From: Methylococcaceae bacterium UBA659
GTDB lineage: Bacteria; Pseudomonadota; Gammaproteobacteria; Methylococcales; Methylomonadaceae
Direction: 5' to 3'
Assembly (NCBI GenBank): GCA_002299495.1
Contig: DBNZ01000198.1
Coordinates: forward strand, 543-9,079
DNA: 8,537 nt
Numbering within the stretch: the first letter of the stretch is position 1; every line of letters starts with the position of its first letter. Shown piece after piece: positions 5,823 through 8,537 of the stretch. The notes beneath the pieces were generated by a model that had not been told where the DNA came from, ran no database searches, and was given only the letters and a program-made list of their open reading frames with translations. The translations under genes were made by a program, and so were the position numbers.

Positions 5823-7142
5823 ATGCTTCAAGTTTCCCCGCCGTCATTTTCTGACTTTCACCTCGACCATAAATTGCTGGCCGTGTTGCCTACGCTGGGT
5901 TTCGACAGCCCCACCCCCGTGCAACAACAAGCCATTCCCGTGGCGTTGGCAAGTAAAGATTTGCTGGTCAGTGCCAAAACCGGCAGTGGCAAGACCTTGG
6001 CATTTTTATTGCCTTGCTTGCAACAATTATTGGCATCGCCAACCACCCTCTTTGGGATCCGGGCGTTAATACTCACCCCCACCCGCGAACTGGCCCGGCA
6101 AATAGCCGGCCAATGCCAGCCATTGTGCCAATGCTGCGGGTTGGTCAGCGCATTGGTTACCGGCGGCGAAGATTTCAAACGCCAACAGACGGCCTTACGG
6201 CGCAATGCTGACATTATCATCGCCACCCCCGGACGGTTATTGGAATTGCTAAGGGCGGAAGCGGGGGATTTGAGCCATCTTAAGATGCTGGTTCTGGATG
6301 AGGCGGACCGCATGCTGGACATGGGGTTTAGCGAGGACGTGTTGGCCATCATCGAGTTATGCAACGGCAACCGGCAAACCCTGTTGTTTTCGGCCACGCT
6401 CAGCCATGCAGGGGTTTTAAAAATGGCCGGGCAGGTGCTAAAAGATTATCAGGCCATCGTCTTAAATAGCCGACACGAAGCGCACGGCAATATCGACCAA
6501 GAAATGATATTGGCTGACGACCACGAGCATAAACTTAAGCTGCTGGCAGGGTTGTTAGCCCAAGAAAATACTGACAAGGCCCTGGTGTTCACCAATACCC
6601 GCAACCAAGCCATCGGCTTGCAAAAGCCATTGCAACTTAATGGGTTCAGAGTCGGGTTATTGCATGGCGAACTGGACTCGTCAGAACGCCAGCGGGTGAT
6701 GGTGTTATTTCTGAATGGCACCATCAATGTCCTGGTTTCAACCGATATTGCTGCGCGTGGTCTGGACATTTCCGGCATTGGCTTGGTCGTTAATTTTGAT
6801 GTTCCGCGTAGCGCAATCAGCTATATCCACCGAATAGGCCGCACCGGCCGCCTTGAGCACAAAGGCAAGGCGATAACTTTTGTCACCAGCACCGACTGGA
6901 ACCTTGCGGCCAGTATCCAGCATTATTTGCGGCAAAGTTTTAAACAACGTCGGCTCGACGGTTTGCCGGGACATTTTCAGGGGCCGAAAAAAATCAAGTC
7001 CTCGGGTAAGGCGGCAAGCAGCAAGAAGAAAACCGTGGTCGAGAAAAAAAAACCGGCGGAGAAAATTAAAATCCGGCAACGGGACCAAAAAAATATTGGC
7101 AAACGCAGGCGACCTAGCGGTCAATCGACAGGCGAGGCATAG
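5823..7142 (+). CDS. srmB: DEAD-box ATP-dependent RNA helicase SrmB
   Basis: The product has 439 residues; E. coli SrmB has 444. SrmB is a cytoplasmic RNA helicase acting early in 50S ribosomal subunit assembly. The helicase core is complete: Q-motif region with F9 and Q34, Walker A AKTGSGKT (51-58), PTREL (86-90), TPGR (135-138), DEAD (159-162), SAT (190-192), STDIAARGLD (306-315) and HRIGRTGR (336-343). Past the core is a lysine-rich basic tail (about 388-430) ending RDQKNIGKRRRPSG, nearly the same as the tail of E. coli SrmB (RDTKNIGKRRKPSG), which is why I prefer SrmB over RhlE, RhlB or DbpA. The start is the ATG giving MLQVSPPSFSDF. An in-frame TTG at 5802 would add seven residues, but it is less likely because homologs begin near the FSDF Q-motif. 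No clear Shine-Dalgarno sequence precedes the ATG. Confidence 0.93.
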   Translation: MLQVSPPSFSDFHLDHKLLAVLPTLGFDSPTPVQQQAIPVALASKDLLVSAKTGSGKTLAFLLPCLQQLLASPTTLFGIRALILTPTRELARQIAGQCQPLCQCCGLVSALVTGGEDFKRQQTALRRNADIIIATPGRLLELLRAEAGDLSHLKMLVLDEADRMLDMGFSEDVLAIIELCNGNRQTLLFSATLSHAGVLKMAGQVLKDYQAIVLNSRHEAHGNIDQEMILADDHEHKLKLLAGLLAQENTDKALVFTNTRNQAIGLQKPLQLNGFRVGLLHGELDSSERQRVMVLFLNGTINVLVSTDIAARGLDISGIGLVVNFDVPRSAISYIHRIGRTGRLEHKGKAITFVTSTDWNLAASIQHYLRQSFKQRRLDGLPGHFQGPKKIKSSGKAASSKKKTVVEKKKPAEKIKIRQRDQKNIGKRRRPSGQSTGEA

Positions 7143-7290
7143 GTGAGGCTGATGGTTTTGTTAGAGGTGGCTGGATTAGTTGGTTTGATTCGGGTGTGGC
7201 TATCAATGTGTGCTGGCCGAAACTGCCGTCAACGGATGGGTTTTGATACAGATTGGCTATTAAAGAGGCAACCAATAGGCGGTTTTTCGG

Positions 7291-7296
7291 TATAAT
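7291..7296 (+). promoter_or_regulatory. Candidate -10 element of argG
   Basis: A perfect TATAAT hexamer lies 33 bases before the argG ATG. No good -35 match stands 16 to 18 bases upstream (GCAACC region), so an activator or another promoter may contribute. The rest of the 187-bp gap after srmB shows no terminator hairpin that I could recognise. Confidence 0.4.
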
Positions 7297-7329
7297 CCCG
7301 CCCATTTTCAATTCAAGGTAGTGTCAATA

Positions 7330-8537
7330 ATGTCGGAAATCAAAAAGGTCGTCTTGGCTTATTCCGGAGGGTTGGATACCTCCGTTATCCTCAAATGGTT
7401 ACAAGATGTTTATGCTTGCGAGGTGGTCACGTTTACCGCCGACTTAGGCCAGCGCGAAGAGGTGGGGGCCGCACGCAGCAAAGCCCAGGCGATGGGCATT
7501 AAAGAAATTTACATCGACGATTTGCGGGAAGAGTTCGCCCGCGACTTCGTGTTCCCGATGTTCCGCGCCAATGCCATTTACGAAGGCGAATACTTGCTCG
7601 GCACCTCAATCGCCCGCCCGTTGATCGCCAAGCGCCTGATTGAGATAGCCAACGAAACCAGCGCCGACGCCATCGCCCACGGCGCCACCGGCAAAGGCAA
7701 CGACCAGGTCCGCTTTGAGCTGGGCGCTTATGCCTTGCGTCCCGACATTAAGATTATCGCCCCGTGGCGGGAATGGGATTTGACCTCACGCCAATCCTTA
7801 TTGGCCTATGCCGAGAAACACGGCATTCCGGTGGAGATGAAGAAAGGCAAAGCTTCACCGTATTCTATGGACGCCAACCTACTGCATATTTCCTACGAAG
7901 GCCGGGTATTGGAAGACCCTTGGGCGGAGCCGGAAGAAGACATGTGGCGTTGGTCGGTGTCGCCGGAGGCTGCGCCCGATCAGCCGACGTATATCGAATT
8001 GACTTACCGCCAAGGCGATATTGTCGCCATTGACGAGGTTCCATGCAGCCCTGCTGAGGTCATGGAAAAATTGAACGATATTGCCGGCGCCAATGGCGTT
8101 GGCCGCTTGGACATGGTCGAAAACCGCTATGTCGGCATGAAATCCCGGGGTTGTTATGAAACGCCGGCAGGTACGGTGATGCTGAAAGCCCACCGCGCCA
8201 TCGAATCGTTGACATTGGATCGTGAAGTGGCGCACTTGAAAGATGAACTGATGCCCCGCTATGCCTCGTTGATTTATAACGGTTACTGGTGGAGCCCTGA
8301 GCGGGGGATGGTGCAGACCATGATAGATGCTTCGCAGGCCGCCGTTAATGGAAAAGTGCGTTTGAAATTATACAAAGGCAATGTCATCGTGGTAGGTCGT
8401 GCATCCGACAGCGATAGCTTGTTTGATGAAAGCATCGCTACTTTTGAAGAGGATGCCGGGGCTTACAACCAAAAAGATGCCGAAGGCTTTATTAAGCTGA
8501 ATGCGTTGAGAATGCGGATAGCCGCCGCAAAAAAGCA
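7330..8537 (+). CDS. argG: Argininosuccinate synthase (partial, runs off right edge)
   Basis: There are 402 complete codons plus two bases, with no stop. The common bacterial form is about 400 to 405 residues, so only a few residues should be missing. The enzyme joins citrulline and aspartate using ATP to give argininosuccinate, the penultimate step of arginine synthesis, in the cytoplasm. The ATP-binding P-loop is AYSGGLDTS (10-18). Further conserved blocks are EGEYLLGTSIARPLIAK (85-101), HGATGKGNDQVRFE (117-130, binding ATP, citrulline and aspartate) and SPYSMDANLLHISYEG (176-191). It is the shorter form, not the roughly 447-residue E. coli type. The ATG gives MSEIKKVVLAYSGG. The ribosome site is weak: AAGG (7315-7318) lies 11 bases away. 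An in-frame GTG at 7321 would be too close to that site. The gene follows srmB on the same strand but has its own -10 element, so it is probably transcribed separately. Confidence 0.97.
   Translation, partial: MSEIKKVVLAYSGGLDTSVILKWLQDVYACEVVTFTADLGQREEVGAARSKAQAMGIKEIYIDDLREEFARDFVFPMFRANAIYEGEYLLGTSIARPLIAKRLIEIANETSADAIAHGATGKGNDQVRFELGAYALRPDIKIIAPWREWDLTSRQSLLAYAEKHGIPVEMKKGKASPYSMDANLLHISYEGRVLEDPWAEPEEDMWRWSVSPEAAPDQPTYIELTYRQGDIVAIDEVPCSPAEVMEKLNDIAGANGVGRLDMVENRYVGMKSRGCYETPAGTVMLKAHRAIESLTLDREVAHLKDELMPRYASLIYNGYWWSPERGMVQTMIDASQAAVNGKVRLKLYKGNVIVVGRASDSDSLFDESIATFEEDAGAYNQKDAEGFIKLNALRMRIAAAKK

Noticed and set aside
5858..6397. 179-codon minus-strand frame opposite srmB
   Set aside because: Shadow of the helicase core; no ribosome site and no family resemblance.
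7143..7295. In-frame short reading frame right after the srmB stop (about 47 to 50 codons, ATG at 7152)
   Set aside because: It has a purine-rich stretch upstream, but no recognisable domain, an ordinary composition, and it ends inside the TATAAT of argG. More likely chance.

Overview
The window reads as chromosomal housekeeping DNA from a gammaproteobacterium. The DEAD-box helicase has the SrmB-type C-terminal tail, the siroheme synthase is the fused trifunctional CysG, and HtpX has the usual enterobacterial-like architecture. A methanotroph-like member of Methylococcales would fit the secreted PQQ-type dehydrogenase and the moderate base composition. That placement is only a guess, because no methane-oxidation gene is present.

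Layout, left to right. A minus-strand pair comes first: hemW (heme chaperone of the radical SAM family, cut by the left edge at its C-terminus) lies downstream of htpX (membrane zinc protease). A perfect 12-bp hairpin sits between them. htpX carries what looks like a heat-shock (sigma-32) promoter. Divergent from htpX is a secreted PQQ-dependent sugar/sorbosone dehydrogenase-like gene that ends in a good intrinsic terminator. Converging on that terminator is a minus-strand pair: a tusA-family sulfur carrier gene followed by a 59-codon two-helix membrane protein that resembles DUF2892/YgaP-type domains. Divergent from tusA is cysG, which makes siroheme, the cofactor of sulfite and nitrite reductases. 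This middle part therefore has a sulfur theme.

A 367-bp gene-free stretch follows cysG. Most of it is a 249-bp segment bounded by perfect 17-bp terminal inverted repeats, with no plausible gene inside, so it looks like a MITE or a decayed insertion sequence. It ends a short distance upstream of the promoter-like region of srmB (ribosome-assembly RNA helicase). The window closes with argG (argininosuccinate synthase), which runs off the right edge within a few residues of its expected end.

No defence system, CRISPR array, tRNA, rRNA or intact transposase was seen. I found no convincing evidence of a wholly new system. The points most worth a second look are the 249-bp inverted-repeat element, the small membrane gene paired with tusA, the sigma-32-like promoter of htpX, and the TTG start of hemW.
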